Shown: positions 8,226-17,066 of the stretch, piece after piece | Position numbering within the stretch: the first letter of the stretch is position 1 | Layout of the letters: each line of letters begins with the position of its first letter | Assembly: GCA_027297845.1 (NCBI GenBank) | Contig: JAPUHG010000242.1 | Location: forward strand, 1-18,304 | Length of the DNA: 18,304 nt | Direction of reading: 5' to 3' | Source of the DNA: Gammaproteobacteria bacterium | Lineage (GTDB): Bacteria > Pseudomonadota > Gammaproteobacteria > Steroidobacterales > MnTg04 | Notes under the pieces: model-generated | What the model saw: the letters and a program-made list of their open reading frames with translations, nothing else | Told to the model about the DNA's origin: nothing | Databases searched by the model: none | Made by a program: the position numbers and the translations under genes

Positions 8226-11200
8226 GCCGGGCAGACAACAACATTCCCAGCGCCGATTCCGAACAGCGCCAGCGTGCGCTCGCGCCGGACAGCTCATTTA
8301 TTGTGCAGGCGCCGGCTGGCTCAGGAAAAACGGAGTTATTGACTCAGCGGTTTTTGCGTTTGCTCGCCCTGGTCGAAAAGCCCGAAGAAATCCTGGCCAT
8401 GACATTCACTCGAAAAGCCGCCGGTGAAATGCGCGACCGGATTCTCGCTGCATTGCAGGATGCGCGAGAGCAGAAGGAAGTGACGGAGGACTACCAGATC
8501 CGCAGACGACAACTGGCGGAGGAGGCTCTGCGCCACGATCAGGAGATGGGTTGGCAACTGCTGGAGCACCCGGCCAGGTTGCGGCTGACAACCATAGATG
8601 GTTTTAACGCGGCCATCGCCAGGCAGATACCCATACTGGCCGGGCCGGAGTTATCGCTAAACATCGCCAACGATCCCGATTCTCTGTATCTGGAAGCCGC
8701 CAGACGACAGATGGGGACAGCAGAGAGAGATGCGAAGTCGCCGGAAGCCCGCCTGCTGGCCCATCTGGATAACCGCTACACCAGTGCGATCTCCTTGCTT
8801 GCCGACATGCTCAAGGCGCGGGTGCACTGGTTGCGCAGGGTCATACCGCTGGGGGGAGAAGGCGATTTGCGTGAGCGGCTGGAAGGAGCGCTGGAACGCC
8901 AGGTCTATCGCCAGGTGTCGCAGCTGCGCCGGGGCTTCAGTGCCGATTCGCGCAAGACCCTGGGCGAGCTTATCGCAGTGGCTTTAGGTAATTCAGCGGA
9001 ACTGGTTGATAAATCGGGTGGCTCCGCGCAACGGATTGTTAATCCCGAGGCGCTGGAGTTCTGGCAATTCGCGAGCTTCCTGTTACTGACGCAAAACGGT
9101 CCGCAATGGCGTAAGACGGTCAGTAAAACGACCGGCTTTCCCACAACAGAAAGTCGCAAGACCGATATGGTGGAGTTTCTCGAAGCGCTGCGCGATGACG
9201 ATGAACTCGCGATACGGCTCGATGAGATCAGGTCTTTGCCACGCAAAGCCTATCCTGATGAACAATGGAAGATACTCGAAAGCCTGCTCATCGTAATGCC
9301 TGAATGCGCGGCCCAGCTAAAACTGGTTTTTGCCGAACATGGGGAAGTGGATTACACGGAAGTCGCCATCGCGGCGCTGAATGCCCTGGGAGAACCCGAG
9401 CAGCCAACCGATCTTGCCCTGTTTCTGGACTACAGGATTCGCCATATCCTGGTCGATGAGTTCCAGGACACCTCTTTTGAGCAGATCCAGATGCTAAAAC
9501 TGCTGACCGCCGGTTGGCAGCCAGATGATGGCCGTACCTTGTTTCTGGTCGGCGATCCGATGCAGTCGATATACCGCTTTCGCGAAGCGGAAGTTGCCTT
9601 GTTTATGGAGTGCGCGCGTAACGGGCTGGATGGTGGTCGCATACCGTTGGAAGCATTGGTTCTGAGTACCAATTTTCGATCGCAAAGCGGCCTGGTCGAA
9701 TGGTTTAACGAGGCTTTTGGAAAAATAATGCCGCGGGACCAGGACCTCGCGGAAGGAAAGGTCAGGTTCACCGCATCCGTCGCTGACAGGTCCGCGCTGG
9801 CTGGCAAAGCGGTGTCGGTTCACGGCAGCCTGGGAGAAGATCAACAAGCGGAGGCAGCGCTCATAGCGCAACTGGTGTCGGCGGCCTTGGAGGCAGACCA
9901 GGATGAGAGCGTTGCCATACTCGTGCGCGGACGGTCTCACCTGCGCCGGATACTTCCCACGCTACGCCAGGCAGGTCTTGCGTTCCAGACGCTCGATACC
10001 GAGTCGTTGACCGAGCGACCGGTGATCCAGGATTTGCTTGCACTGACCCGGGCCATCCTGCACCCGGCCGACCGGAGTGCCTGGCTGGCGGCGCTGCGAG
10101 CGCCCTGGTGTGGTCTCTCTCTTGCGGACTTGTTCTTGTTGATGGGTGCCGACCGCAATAAACCGGTCGCGGAACTGATGGAATCGGTCGACCCGGATGC
10201 CTTGAGTACCGATGGCAAAGTGCGGCTGCAGCGGGTTCGTGAGCCGCTATTGTTAGCGCTGGGCGAACGTGGACGATACCGGCTCAGGGCCAGCGTAGAG
10301 AATCTCTGGCTTGCTTTGGGTGGCCCCGCAATCCTTACCGAGTCTGTCGATATAGAAAATGCGGAAAGTTATTTTCGGTTGCTCGAAAAACTCGACCACT
10401 CCGGCGAGCCGGCGGATCTTACACGTATCGAACAAAAGCTGAGTGAGCTTTACGCGGCACCGGACCCCGATGCCGACGGCCGTCTGCAGATCATGACCAT
10501 CCATAAATCCAAGGGGTTGGAATTCGATACTGTGATCGTCCCGGGCATTGGCAAACGACCAGCCGACATGAACAGGCCACTGTTGCGGTGGCTTGGCGTC
10601 GTGACGGAGCAGGGTGGTGAGGAGGAGTTGTTGATGGCGCCGCTTAGTGCGACCGGCGACGACAAGGATCCATTTTTCCGGATGCTAAAAAGTCTCGATG
10701 ACAAGCGCGATCTGTATGAAACGGATCGTTTGTTGTATGTGGCGTGTACCCGGGCAAAGAAACGCCTTCACCTGCTGGGACATGCGACCGTTTCTGCAAC
10801 AAACCCGCAACCCCGAGCAGCCAAAAAATCGTTGTTGCATCGTTTGTGGCCGGTGCTGAACGATGTTTACCAGGAGTTGGCGCCACAACAATCGGATGGG
10901 CCGGATGATGATAAGCGGTCAGAACATGCGCCGTTGCCACTCACTCGTCTGCCCGCCGACTGGCAATTACCCGAGTTACCAGTGATCGATACGGTCTCAT
11001 TGCTAGCGGAAAGCGGCGATGAAAACGCTGTTGCGATCGAGTTTGACTGGGCCATGGAGGCCGTTCGAATGATCGGTTCGGTGGTGCATGCCGAACTCGA
11101 AATTATTGGCCAGGATGGCGTGGACCAATGGAACCGCTCCAAGGTCAGCAAAAACAAATCACATTACCGGGCCCGATTGCTGGCCATGGGACTGCCGGCG

Positions 11201-11584
11201 AGCGATCTGGACGATGCGCTGGCCAGCGTGCAGGAATCACTGGCTAACGCGCTTGATGATGAAAGAGGTCGATGGATACTTGGTGGGCATAAAGAGGCAG
11301 CTTGCGAGCTGGCTTTGAGTGGATTTCTTGGCGGTGAATTGGTCAACGTTATCCTGGATCGGACCTTCATCGATCAGGATGGTGTCCGCTGGATTATCGA
11401 TTACAAAACCAGTCGCCATGAAGGTGGTGACCTCGATGAATTTTTTGACATGCAACAACAGCGCTACCAGGGGCAACTCGAGCGTTACTCAAGGCTCATG
11501 AATAATATGGAGCAGCGCCCAATCAGGCTCGGACTTTATTTTCCCCTGTTAAAAGGCTGGCGTGAATGGCAGCCGGACTTATAA
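8222..11584 (+). CDS. AddA-like UvrD-family helicase-nuclease
   Basis: This 1120-residue SF1A helicase carries a C-terminal PD-(D/E)XK nuclease, the AddA/RecB arrangement for resecting double-strand breaks. Visible motifs in order: Q motif (DSEQRQRAL, 12-20); Walker A QAPAGSGKT with K36; MTFTRKAAGEMR (Ia); motif II LVDEFQD with D412-E413; motif III GDPMQSIYRFR from 444; motif IV STNFRSQ; motif V MTIHKSKGLEFD from 758; motif VI VACTRAKKRL from 840. The nuclease shows H956 (GSVVHAEL), D1046 and D1060-Y-K1062, so all core residues are kept. It is translationally coupled to the AddB-like gene. Its last bases overlap the gspN stop in TTATAA (11579-11584). No recC or recD genes are nearby, so an AddAB-type complex is likelier than RecBCD. 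Confidence 0.92.
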   Translation: MSRADNNIPSADSEQRQRALAPDSSFIVQAPAGSGKTELLTQRFLRLLALVEKPEEILAMTFTRKAAGEMRDRILAALQDAREQKEVTEDYQIRRRQLAEEALRHDQEMGWQLLEHPARLRLTTIDGFNAAIARQIPILAGPELSLNIANDPDSLYLEAARRQMGTAERDAKSPEARLLAHLDNRYTSAISLLADMLKARVHWLRRVIPLGGEGDLRERLEGALERQVYRQVSQLRRGFSADSRKTLGELIAVALGNSAELVDKSGGSAQRIVNPEALEFWQFASFLLLTQNGPQWRKTVSKTTGFPTTESRKTDMVEFLEALRDDDELAIRLDEIRSLPRKAYPDEQWKILESLLIVMPECAAQLKLVFAEHGEVDYTEVAIAALNALGEPEQPTDLALFLDYRIRHILVDEFQDTSFEQIQMLKLLTAGWQPDDGRTLFLVGDPMQSIYRFREAEVALFMECARNGLDGGRIPLEALVLSTNFRSQSGLVEWFNEAFGKIMPRDQDLAEGKVRFTASVADRSALAGKAVSVHGSLGEDQQAEAALIAQLVSAALEADQDESVAILVRGRSHLRRILPTLRQAGLAFQTLDTESLTERPVIQDLLALTRAILHPADRSAWLAALRAPWCGLSLADLFLLMGADRNKPVAELMESVDPDALSTDGKVRLQRVREPLLLALGERGRYRLRASVENLWLALGGPAILTESVDIENAESYFRLLEKLDHSGEPADLTRIEQKLSELYAAPDPDADGRLQIMTIHKSKGLEFDTVIVPGIGKRPADMNRPLLRWLGVVTEQGGEEELLMAPLSATGDDKDPFFRMLKSLDDKRDLYETDRLLYVACTRAKKRLHLLGHATVSATNPQPRAAKKSLLHRLWPVLNDVYQELAPQQSDGPDDDKRSEHAPLPLTRLPADWQLPELPVIDTVSLLAESGDENAVAIEFDWAMEAVRMIGSVVHAELEIIGQDGVDQWNRSKVSKNKSHYRARLLAMGLPASDLDDALASVQESLANALDDERGRWILGGHKEAACELALSGFLGGELVNVILDRTFIDQDGVRWIIDYKTSRHEGGDLDEFFDMQQQRYQGQLERYSRLMNNMEQRPIRLGLYFPLLKGWREWQPDL

Positions 11585-12310
11585 AGAACCACTAAAAGGC
11601 TGTTGGTAAACGCCATTCTCGCTTGGCATGTAACTCAGAATATTTTGCAGTCGCCGGCTCAACCGGCCACGGGGTTTGATATAGAGGTTGCCCTGGTAAT
11701 TTCCGCGGGCGTCGAGGCTCAACGTTCCGTTGATCTCCAGCGCACCTTCAAGATCATAAAAATCTGCTTGCAGGTCGCCACCGTTTTCGATTTTGAATTG
11801 ACCCTCGAAATCACCCAGTTCCAGCGTCTCGGGGATGTCCATACTGGTGTCGATCAGGTGAATCGTTCCGGTGGCATGTTCGGGCCATTCGCCTGCCATG
11901 GATAGCGATTCTATAGCGATAAAGACCTTGGCCTTCGTTCCAAACGGCATCACACCCAGTTGGTTCAAAAACAAATCCAGGGTGGCATTACGAACGAGGA
12001 TTTTACCGCTGGCCGACAAGCCGAGCCGACCACTCAATCTTGGTTCCGAATCACCGGCCTCGAAATCAAATTCGACTCGTCCGGCCAACAGGCCGCCAGG
12101 TTTCCATCGCCACCTGGCTTGTCCGAACTGCAATTGATCGACAGCAAAACTTTTTGCGGCCCCCTGCCACAAAGTACCCGAGAGACCATTCATCTTTGCC
12201 GGGGTCCCATCAAGAAACGACAAAATAACCTGGGCCGGGATATTGAGTACCAGGAAAAAAACGAAAGAGGCGGCTGCGACGCCCAGTAATCGTTTTGTCG
12301 TCCGGGTCAT
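11579..12310 (-). CDS. gspN: Type II secretion system protein N
   Basis: This 243-residue protein has one N-terminal membrane helix (about residues 7-26, GVAAASFVFFLVLNIPAQVI). A beta-rich periplasmic domain follows, with the typical GspN opening (LSGTLWQGAAKSF...LQFGQARWRWKP). GspN is an accessory inner-membrane component of many T2SSs with an undefined role. ATG 12310 gives a standard inner-membrane N-terminus; a frame open to 12430 would overlap gspM and add an unlikely 40-residue tail. It is the last gene of the operon, 16 bases after gspM, with a weak ribosome-binding site. It ends head-on against the AddA-like gene with no intergenic space. Confidence 0.88.
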   Translation of the reverse strand: MTRTTKRLLGVAAASFVFFLVLNIPAQVILSFLDGTPAKMNGLSGTLWQGAAKSFAVDQLQFGQARWRWKPGGLLAGRVEFDFEAGDSEPRLSGRLGLSASGKILVRNATLDLFLNQLGVMPFGTKAKVFIAIESLSMAGEWPEHATGTIHLIDTSMDIPETLELGDFEGQFKIENGGDLQADFYDLEGALEINGTLSLDARGNYQGNLYIKPRGRLSRRLQNILSYMPSENGVYQQPFSGSL

Positions 12311-12326
12311 TTTCTTGCTGATCGGG

Positions 12327-12794
12327 CTAGTTTCTACTGAGTAACAGACTGGATCCGACGGTCCCGCTTTCCTTGCCGACCCTGAAGGATGCCGTTTGCA
12401 CGCTAATACCCTGGGCTTCCAGGGCTGCAAGCCAGTGAATCATCGCATTAAAAGATACATCGTCGAGCCGTGTATTGATTGATTGTTCGCCGCTAGGCTG
12501 CATTGTCGCAATGGCAACACCTTCTCGACGAGCGCTTTCTTGCAACAGGATCATCATCGATCCGCTCGTGGGGTCCGTTGGTGCAGTCCCCCCCGGACCG
12601 GATTGCGCGGCAATGGCCTCCATCTGATCCAGTTCCGTTTGCAGACGGGCTACACGCCTTTCATTCTGCTGCAGGCTTTTGTACACGGGGCTGATTACCA
12701 TGCCGACGACCAGCATGAGGAGCAGGGCGGCAGCGCCGAGCAACATGCCGCGCTCGCTCTCCGACCGTTCGTCGAACCACTGCACGAGTGTCAT
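12327..12794 (-). CDS. gspM: Type II secretion system protein M
   Basis: GspM (155 residues) is a bitopic inner-membrane protein that binds GspL and helps anchor the assembly platform to the GspE ATPase. It has a short cytoplasmic N-terminus (VQWFDERSESERG), a transmembrane helix at about 17-36, a coiled-coil stretch (about 40-62) and a small periplasmic ferredoxin-like domain. The order and length (about 155-165) match the family. Its ATG overlaps the gspL stop by four bases (12791-12794). A Gly/Pro/Thr-rich linker (about 66-76) separates the coil from the globular domain. Confidence 0.9.
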   Translation of the reverse strand: MTLVQWFDERSESERGMLLGAAALLLMLVVGMVISPVYKSLQQNERRVARLQTELDQMEAIAAQSGPGGTAPTDPTSGSMMILLQESARREGVAIATMQPSGEQSINTRLDDVSFNAMIHWLAALEAQGISVQTASFRVGKESGTVGSSLLLSRN

Positions 12795-14011
12795 ACCTGC
12801 ACCTCACTGCGGCGAATCTGAATCCGACCTTCCCAGCGGGCGTCCTTCTGGGAGGTGCCTATTATTTCCGCGGTAAATCCATTCGTCTCGCTGACCTTGC
12901 GTTGAATATTATCCAGCGTGGCGAAATCGGGTACGTCCAGCCGTAACTCCATGGTCTGTTCGGCAAAATTGATCGACAGGATGCGGATGCCACGATCGCC
13001 AGGCAACGCCGCGCTGACCACGGTTAACGTTTCCAGAAAATAGTGCGAAGCAGCCTCATCGCTGGTGCCACCGGTGCAATTGATAAGCTGACTTAGCGGG
13101 TTGACGATCCGGGTTTGGCCAGGGCAGGTCGTGGTCAGCACGCTGGCCATCTGTTGATCGAGTGACTGGCGCATGGCTTTGATCTGCTGGAGGCGTAGCA
13201 CGTCCCTGGCGAAAACGGTCAACAATATGGCCAGCAACAAGGAGGCGGCCAGCCGCCACGGTTTAAGCTTTTCAGTCAATTGTGATCTCGGCGCAAAGTC
13301 ACCTTGTAGGAAATTGATCGATGGCCCCGAAATAACCTGGCTGGCCAGCAATGGTAAATCAGTTTCTTCCAGCAACTGGATATCTGCATGATCAATTCGA
13401 TTTTCCACAGACTCAAGCGTCGCCTGGTCACAATAGATAGTAAATTGCCCGTCGCCGGGTTCGGCCGAGTCATTGCTGGGTAAAAATTCAATTACCTCTT
13501 CCGGTTGCAGGCCGGCAAGAAACGCCGTTGTCCAACAACCCGTGCGCAAGCCGATCGCGGCGTCTTTGCGCAGGAGCATCGTCGACTGACCATCACGCCA
13601 GGGCAGGCCCAGGGATTCGGGCACGACCTCATCGGGTTCAATGCCGGCTTGCAGAAGTTCACCGAGCAGTTGCTCAAGCCTGGATTTGTCGATTATGGCA
13701 ACGCCAACGCTATCACCATCATTTTTCCTGCTGATCGCAAAGTGTTGCGACTCCACGTCAGCAATCAAATTTTCTTCCAGCGCAAACGGAATCGCCTTAA
13801 GTTTTTTCGCGGCGTTTTTTACCGGGACGGTGGCGCTTGTAACCAGGACATCCTCACCCGGTAGCAACAGGATCAGGTGCTTTTGCATCGCCGCCGCCGA
13901 TAACGCATCCAGGTCGCCGGACTCGACCCGGCCCATTTGTCCTCCATGGGAATCCATGGCGACCCATTGTGCGCCGTCTTCAAGCATTCTGAATACCAAT
14001 GTATCGCTCAT
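12791..14011 (-). CDS. gspL: Type II secretion system protein L
   Basis: GspL (406 residues) has a cytoplasmic actin-like domain that recruits the GspE ATPase. The family motif INFLQGDFAPR (about 232-242) comes just before the single membrane helix (about 253-268). A short coiled coil (about 270-292) and a periplasmic ferredoxin-like domain (about 325-406) that pairs with GspM follow. Cys296 and Cys312 in the periplasmic linker could form a disulfide. It starts 12 bases after gspK with a weak GGA-type ribosome-binding site, and overlaps gspM by ATGA. The cognate gspE is not in this window. Confidence 0.93.
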   Translation of the reverse strand: MSDTLVFRMLEDGAQWVAMDSHGGQMGRVESGDLDALSAAAMQKHLILLLPGEDVLVTSATVPVKNAAKKLKAIPFALEENLIADVESQHFAISRKNDGDSVGVAIIDKSRLEQLLGELLQAGIEPDEVVPESLGLPWRDGQSTMLLRKDAAIGLRTGCWTTAFLAGLQPEEVIEFLPSNDSAEPGDGQFTIYCDQATLESVENRIDHADIQLLEETDLPLLASQVISGPSINFLQGDFAPRSQLTEKLKPWRLAASLLLAILLTVFARDVLRLQQIKAMRQSLDQQMASVLTTTCPGQTRIVNPLSQLINCTGGTSDEAASHYFLETLTVVSAALPGDRGIRILSINFAEQTMELRLDVPDFATLDNIQRKVSETNGFTAEIIGTSQKDARWEGRIQIRRSEVQV

Positions 14012-14023
14012 AAGAATCCGTTG

Positions 14024-14962
14024 TTACTCGCTATTGAATGTGCGCATGACCGGTAGCGATTGGCCGCCGTTACGCTCAAGCAAACTGTACATCGTGAACC
14101 GGGTCGAGCCAATAGATACATCCGCTGTCAGCCGAAAGAAACTGCTGGACAATTCTAGTGACTGCATCACTTCCGGCTCGACCAGGTCGGTAAATGCGGC
14201 CAGATCCTCGAATCCCTGGTCGCCACGTTCCCCGACCAGGTTTTCAGCAACATTATCGCTGATTTGCTCAGACAGGGAGCGCAGGACGGGTGCTCTGGCG
14301 GTGTTGACGTTGAGCGCCGTGCCGTTTGGCAAGGCGGTGACGTACGGCGCCAGGATTCGGAAACTGGCCGCGTCCATATCACCGATCGACAACAATTCGG
14401 TGGCAGATGTAATCGAAAGATTTGCGGCTCTGTAGGGCGGATTCCGTGCCGTATAAAAGCTGTCTTCGGCACCGCTAGGGAATCCAGGTTCCAGGTCATG
14501 ATCCAGCCAGTCGACGGTCATCCGTCCCAGCGCCGGATCCAGCTGGAGTACGTTTAGCAAGCGTTCAAACTGTGCGAGCGAGATTTCGTCGATCCGTCCA
14601 TTACCATCTACCAGGTTGTTCAGGTTAAAACGACCCTGCATATCTTCCAGAAATCCACGGATCGCGCCACCTTCTACCGGTAATATTCGACCCTTTGTCG
14701 CCCAATCTTCACCGGTGTGATCGGTGGATGAATCCCTGGCGTCCGTGCGCAGAATTTCGTTGGCCCAGGATTCCGCGCCGAGCGCGTAGTACAAAGCCTG
14801 ATCGGATTCAAACAGGTTTTCACTGCGCCTGATATCGAGACTGGTATCCCATTGCAGGTTGACGGTGAGTATGGCCACCAGGGCGACCAGCAACAAGGCG
14901 GTCAGCAAGGCCACTCCTTGTTGCCGGCATTTGCTTGCGAATGCCGGTTTTCGCCTAACCAC
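14024..14962 (-). CDS. gspK: Type II secretion system minor pseudopilin K
   Basis: GspK (312 residues) is the large minor pseudopilin that caps the pseudopilus tip with GspI and GspJ. The prepilin peptidase site is after G16 (CRQQG, then VALLTALLLVAL). Position +5 is Thr rather than Glu, as is normal for GspK. The large helical domain (about 100-250) with GRFNLNNLVD and DWLDHD...GAEDSFY is typical. The start is GTG 14962, supported by a strong GGAGG six bases upstream (14969-14973) inside the end of gspJ. The two genes overlap by eight bases. Confidence 0.94.
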   Translation of the reverse strand: MVRRKPAFASKCRQQGVALLTALLLVALVAILTVNLQWDTSLDIRRSENLFESDQALYYALGAESWANEILRTDARDSSTDHTGEDWATKGRILPVEGGAIRGFLEDMQGRFNLNNLVDGNGRIDEISLAQFERLLNVLQLDPALGRMTVDWLDHDLEPGFPSGAEDSFYTARNPPYRAANLSITSATELLSIGDMDAASFRILAPYVTALPNGTALNVNTARAPVLRSLSEQISDNVAENLVGERGDQGFEDLAAFTDLVEPEVMQSLELSSSFFRLTADVSIGSTRFTMYSLLERNGGQSLPVMRTFNSE

Positions 14963-15581
14963 CCCTGACCTCCAGCAAGCGCCTAATCCGGCCCTGGTCC
15001 GGTAATTCGATGTTGATTTCCACGGCGAGCGGTAGCAGCCAGGCGGCTACCTTGTCGTTGCTGCCCAATGGTGGCCAACTCTCATGCCACTCGAGTCGTT
15101 CGTCCAGATAGCGGATGAGTACGTCGTCGACCTCATCCAGAATTTCTATTCGCTGTGGCTCGGTGCCCGATAATCTGTCCAGCACCTGCCAGCTAAGCCG
15201 CACCAGTTTTCTGTCCTCTAGTTGATAGGCGACTCGTTGCAATGTGCTGCGTTGTACACCTGCCGGATTACTCCAGCCACCGCGGGTCAGCGTAACCAAA
15301 ATTATGTTGCGGGCGTCTGCTGACAATGACGCTTCTTTGAATTCGCCCAGCTCCGAGCGAACCGGTCTGGGCTGTAACTGGGAAAAGTCTCTGCTCAGGT
15401 AAATCATCGAAGTCTGGATCTGCCGCAACCGGTCAGCCCTTGCACGAGACCAGTCCACCTGGTCGCTGATTGCGATAAAGCCGCCAAATAACATGACCGC
15501 CATCATGGAAAAAATCGCCAGCGCCACGAGTATTTCGATCAGGGTAAAGCCCTGCACAGGCGTTTTTCCGCGAACGGTCAT
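14955..15581 (-). CDS. gspJ: Type II secretion system minor pseudopilin J
   Basis: GspJ (208 residues) is a tip pseudopilin. The N-terminus shows a classic type III signal: cleavage after G11 (TPVQG, then FTLIEILVALAIF), with the conserved Glu at mature +5 (E16). The mature domain has the expected WSRARADRLRQ helix and strand-rich C-terminus with RVAYQLEDRKLVRLSWQVLD. Its ATG overlaps the gspI stop by four bases (15578-15581), and its end overlaps the gspK start. Confidence 0.94.
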   Translation of the reverse strand: MTVRGKTPVQGFTLIEILVALAIFSMMAVMLFGGFIAISDQVDWSRARADRLRQIQTSMIYLSRDFSQLQPRPVRSELGEFKEASLSADARNIILVTLTRGGWSNPAGVQRSTLQRVAYQLEDRKLVRLSWQVLDRLSGTEPQRIEILDEVDDVLIRYLDERLEWHESWPPLGSNDKVAAWLLPLAVEINIELPDQGRIRRLLEVRGG

Positions 15582-16006
15582 TGCGTTTCTTCTTCGGGCT
15601 CAGAGGACCAGGGCAGAATTTGTCCGGCACCGACGATGGGAGGACCGACAAACCCTGCAATATCCGAGATTACCTCATCCGGGGAATCTTCCTTGCTGAC
15701 CGTGATGTCCACCCGAAACAGGTTCTCCACTTGTGTTTTGGAAACCTCGGCGCTCCATCGCCACCTCTGGCCGGCATATTCCAGGTCGCCATCACTTTCG
15801 CCAAGCTGTGGAACCTGTTGTTGCAACCGCATATCGGTCAACTGGTTTGCCGCAATCCAGTGAGCAAAGGTTTTCTCCTGCAAACGGTCTCCCGCGCCTA
15901 TCGATTGCATAACCGCGTAGTAGGTGGCGCTCAGACCCAGTGCGGTGATCGCCATCGCGACCATGACCTCGATCAGGGTAAATCCGCGCTGTCGGGTCAT
16001 CGTCAT
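15578..16006 (-). CDS. gspI: Type II secretion system minor pseudopilin I
   Basis: GspI (142 residues) nucleates the pseudopilus tip. The signal is very short (MTMTRQRG), with cleavage after G8 and FTLIEVMVAMAITALGLSA following (Glu +5 is E13). The family's NQLTDMRLQ helix is present (about 49-57). The gene overlaps gspH upstream and gspJ downstream by ATGA on each side, so translation is coupled. The C-terminus carries an acidic tail (EPEEET) beyond the usual domain. Confidence 0.93.
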   Translation of the reverse strand: MTMTRQRGFTLIEVMVAMAITALGLSATYYAVMQSIGAGDRLQEKTFAHWIAANQLTDMRLQQQVPQLGESDGDLEYAGQRWRWSAEVSKTQVENLFRVDITVSKEDSPDEVISDIAGFVGPPIVGAGQILPWSSEPEEETQ

Positions 16007-16563
16007 TCTTGATTCGAGGTTTTGATAACCAGGCCTTCCCGGGTATCACCGACCAGCCGGTAGCGGGTATCGCTGGCTTCGCGAAAAAGGTGTACTTCGA
16101 AAGGGCTGATATCGCCGCTGCTCAGTAGAATAATTTGCGGCACCGGTGCGTCCTCGTCATCGGGCACCGGTAGCAGCGCATTACGGTCGTCAACGTACAA
16201 CTCAACGATAATGCCCTCAACCAATGCCCGGGGCCGAAAGATTTCATCGTCATCCATCGGTACCCACATGCTGATCATATTGCCATCGTCGTCGGGTCGC
16301 CGGTCATATAGATAAAAACGGTATCCTTCTGCTGCGATCTCCAGACCGATGGTACGACCCTGAAACACGGCTTGTTCCTGCGCCATCTCCAGCAAGGCGT
16401 GCAAACGCCTGGTTTCTCTTGCGATATCCTTATCGGCGTCCAGGATGCCTGTAGAGAACACCGCCAGCGCCGTACCGATCGCCATGATAACCAGCACAAC
16501 CAGAATTTCGAGCAGGGTAAAGCCGCGCTGGTCGAGTCGCGAGCGTGTTGGGATATTCACCAT
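16003..16563 (-). CDS. gspH: Type II secretion system minor pseudopilin H
   Basis: GspH (186 residues) is the minor pseudopilin linking the tip complex to the GspG fibre. The prepilin peptidase site is after G14 (LDQRG, then FTLLEILVVLVIMAIGTAL), with Glu +5 at E19. ARETRRLHALLEMAQEQAVF follows as the helix seen in GspH/FimT domains. An Asp-rich segment (RRPDDDG, PMDDDE, PDDEDA, about 87-142) makes it unusually acidic. It starts 35 bases after gspG with only a weak ribosome-binding site and overlaps gspI by four bases. Confidence 0.93.
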   Translation of the reverse strand: MVNIPTRSRLDQRGFTLLEILVVLVIMAIGTALAVFSTGILDADKDIARETRRLHALLEMAQEQAVFQGRTIGLEIAAEGYRFYLYDRRPDDDGNMISMWVPMDDDEIFRPRALVEGIIVELYVDDRNALLPVPDDEDAPVPQIILLSSGDISPFEVHLFREASDTRYRLVGDTREGLVIKTSNQE

Positions 16564-16598
16564 TTGACCAGGGACACGAGCCGGGACTGTGCTGCCTG

Positions 16599-17042
16599 TT
16601 ACTCGTCCAGATTCCAGTTGCCGATATCGGCGTCTTCCTCCACGCCTCCCTGCAAGCCGTCCGCACCGAACGAATAGATATCAACCCGCCCGTTTTGCCC
16701 CGGATAAAGATACTGATACGGTGAACTCCATGGATCCTTTCTCAATCTTTCCAAATACCCGCCGCGTGCATATTTCGGCAGATTGGTGCCAGCGGGTTTC
16801 CGGACCAGCGCTTCCAGGCCCTGTTCTGTCGTGGGATATTTGGAGTTGTCGATTCGATACATTTTTAGCGCAGTTTCAATGGTCAGGATATCGGTCTTGG
16901 CCGTGGTTATCCGTGCCTGTTCTACCCGGCCGATGATGTTGGGCGCGATTATCGCTGCAAGAATACCGAGGATCACCACGACTACCATTATCTCGATCAG
17001 GGTGAAGCCGGCATTGCCGAGCGTGGGTTTTTTTGCGTTCAT
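16599..17042 (-). CDS. gspG: Type II secretion system major pseudopilin G
   Basis: GspG (147 residues) is the main pseudopilus subunit, whose assembly by GspE/F pushes substrates through the secretin. The site is after G12 (LGNAG, then FTLIEIMVVVVILGILAAII), with Glu +5 at E17. The family signatures YPTTEQGLEALV, DPWSSPYQYLYPG, the calcium-loop SFGADGLQGG and DIGNW are all present. It is first in this operon and diverges from rrtA across a spacer with a strong dyad. Unlike most gsp clusters it is not preceded by gspC-D-E-F. The ribosome-binding site is weak. Confidence 0.97.
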   Translation of the reverse strand: MNAKKPTLGNAGFTLIEIMVVVVILGILAAIIAPNIIGRVEQARITTAKTDILTIETALKMYRIDNSKYPTTEQGLEALVRKPAGTNLPKYARGGYLERLRKDPWSSPYQYLYPGQNGRVDIYSFGADGLQGGVEEDADIGNWNLDE

Positions 17043-17066
17043 GGGTCAGACACCGGTAGCCTAGGG

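Noticed and set aside
13641..14435. 264-residue open frame antisense to gspL and gspK
   Set aside because: Both genes underneath are certain, and the Ser/Arg-rich translation looks like a reverse-complement shadow.
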